A stretch of 6,779 nucleotides of DNA, from contig CAMBTF010000095.1 of the NCBI GenBank assembly GCA_945870545.1, positions 1-6,779 of the forward strand, given 5' to 3'. Source of the stretch: Akkermansia muciniphila (GTDB taxonomy: Bacteria > Verrucomicrobiota > Verrucomicrobiia > Verrucomicrobiales > Akkermansiaceae). Under the pieces are notes generated by a model. That model did not search any database. It was not told the origin of the DNA and worked only from the letters and a program-made list of their open reading frames with translations. The position numbers were made by a program, and so were the translations under genes. Shown here in pieces: positions 6,162-6,779 of this stretch. The stretch's first letter is position 1. Each line of letters opens with the position of its first letter.

Positions 6162-6779
6162 CTACGCCTTTTCATCGAGCAGCATCGCGATTTCCTTCTT
6201 GTTGAGGATTGCGTATTGGGCGGGTTCGAGGTCGCCGAGCCAGAGGTTTCCGATGCGGACGCGGAGAAGCTTGGTGACCTGGTAGCCGAGCGCCTCGAAC
6301 ATCACGCGGATCTGGCGTTTCGCGCCGTGGTCGAGGATGACCTTGATGCGGCGCGCGGAGATGCGCTCGATGTGTTTCGCCTTCAGCTTGCCTTCCTCGG
6401 TGAAAACCCCGGCGAGAAACTGGTCGAGGTGGGCGTTCTCGAAGGCTTGGTTCGAGGTGACGAGATACTCCTTTTCGACCGATTTCGACGGGTGCATGAG
6501 GCGCTGCGAAAGGTCGCCGTCATTGGTCAGGATCAGCATGCCCTCGGAATCGGTGTCGAGACGCCCGACGTGATGGAGGGCGTGCAGCGCGGGTGGAAGG
6601 AGGTTGTAAATGGTCTGCCGCCCGAGCTCGTCGCTGCGGGTGCAGACGTAGCCGCGCGGCTTGTGGAAAATGACGACCATCTCCTCTTTCGGGAGGACGC
6701 GTTTGCCATCGAGGCGGACGAAATCCGCCGGGGTGATGCGGGTAGCGAGCTTCAGGCAGGGCGAGCCGTTGACCTCGAC
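6162..6779 (-). CDS. RsuA/RluB-family pseudouridine synthase, N-terminus beyond window
   Basis: Partial gene: 205 codons from the right edge to the TAG at 6164-6162. The first 33 visible residues are the end of the RNA-binding S4 domain (VEVNGSPC near the edge and VRLDGKRV at about 21-28), which shows that the internal ATG at 6680 is not the start. The catalytic domain follows: HKPRGYVCTRSD, then GRLDTDSEGMLILTNDGDL, with catalytic Asp75 of the visible fragment in the RLD motif, and the C-terminal RQIRVMFEALGY and VRIGNLWLGDL blocks. The enzyme isomerises a specific uridine in rRNA to pseudouridine. RluB/RluE act on 23S and RsuA on 16S rRNA, and sequence alone does not decide which here; RluB-like is more likely given the retained S4 domain and general resemblance. 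It is a housekeeping gene unrelated to the downstream operon. Confidence 0.92.
   Translation of the reverse strand, partial: VEVNGSPCLKLATRITPADFVRLDGKRVLPKEEMVVIFHKPRGYVCTRSDELGRQTIYNLLPPALHALHHVGRLDTDSEGMLILTNDGDLSQRLMHPSKSVEKEYLVTSNQAFENAHLDQFLAGVFTEEGKLKAKHIERISARRIKVILDHGAKRQIRVMFEALGYQVTKLLRVRIGNLWLGDLEPAQYAILNKKEIAMLLDEKA

Overview
The window looks like a stretch of a Verrucomicrobiota chromosome; a Planctomycetota relative is the main alternative. The reason is the tandem pair of a DUF1587/DUF1592/DUF1588/DUF1585 cytochrome-type protein and a DUF1552 protein, both families heavily expanded in those phyla, in GC-rich coding DNA. All genes I can support lie on the minus strand. Large open frames on the plus strand are codon-bias shadows.

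Reading right to left, in the direction of transcription: (1) 6779-6162, the 3' part of a 23S-rRNA-type pseudouridine synthase (RsuA/RluB family), whose N-terminal S4 domain is cut by the window edge. (2) 6161-6028, a short AT-rich intergenic stretch with small GATC palindromes. (3) 6024-5788, an N-terminally truncated RelE/ParE-type toxin with no antitoxin beside it, probably a relic. (4) 5787-5551, an intergenic stretch that ends in an A-tract (minus-strand sense) and a dyad-rich element with two GTATAC cores, directly before the next gene. (5) 5550-4888, a GntR-family (FadR/FCD type) transcription factor. (6) 4891-1061, a 1276-residue exported protein with two CxxCH haem motifs and the DUF1587-1595-1592-1588-1585 module order. 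(7) 1047-1, a Tat-exported DUF1552 protein, cut at the left edge.

Genes 5-7 form a tight unit. The regulator's stop overlaps the start of the DUF1592 gene by 4 nt (ATGA), with a perfect Shine-Dalgarno lying inside the regulator's last codons. The DUF1552 gene follows after 13 nt. The simplest model is a ligand-responsive GntR regulator that controls itself and a two-protein cell-envelope system of unknown function, one partner Sec-exported and carrying haem, the other Tat-exported. A catabolic or redox role, such as handling an organic acid or sugar-derived compound, is inference from the regulator class and the haem motifs. No mobile element, CRISPR array, tRNA or rRNA was seen.
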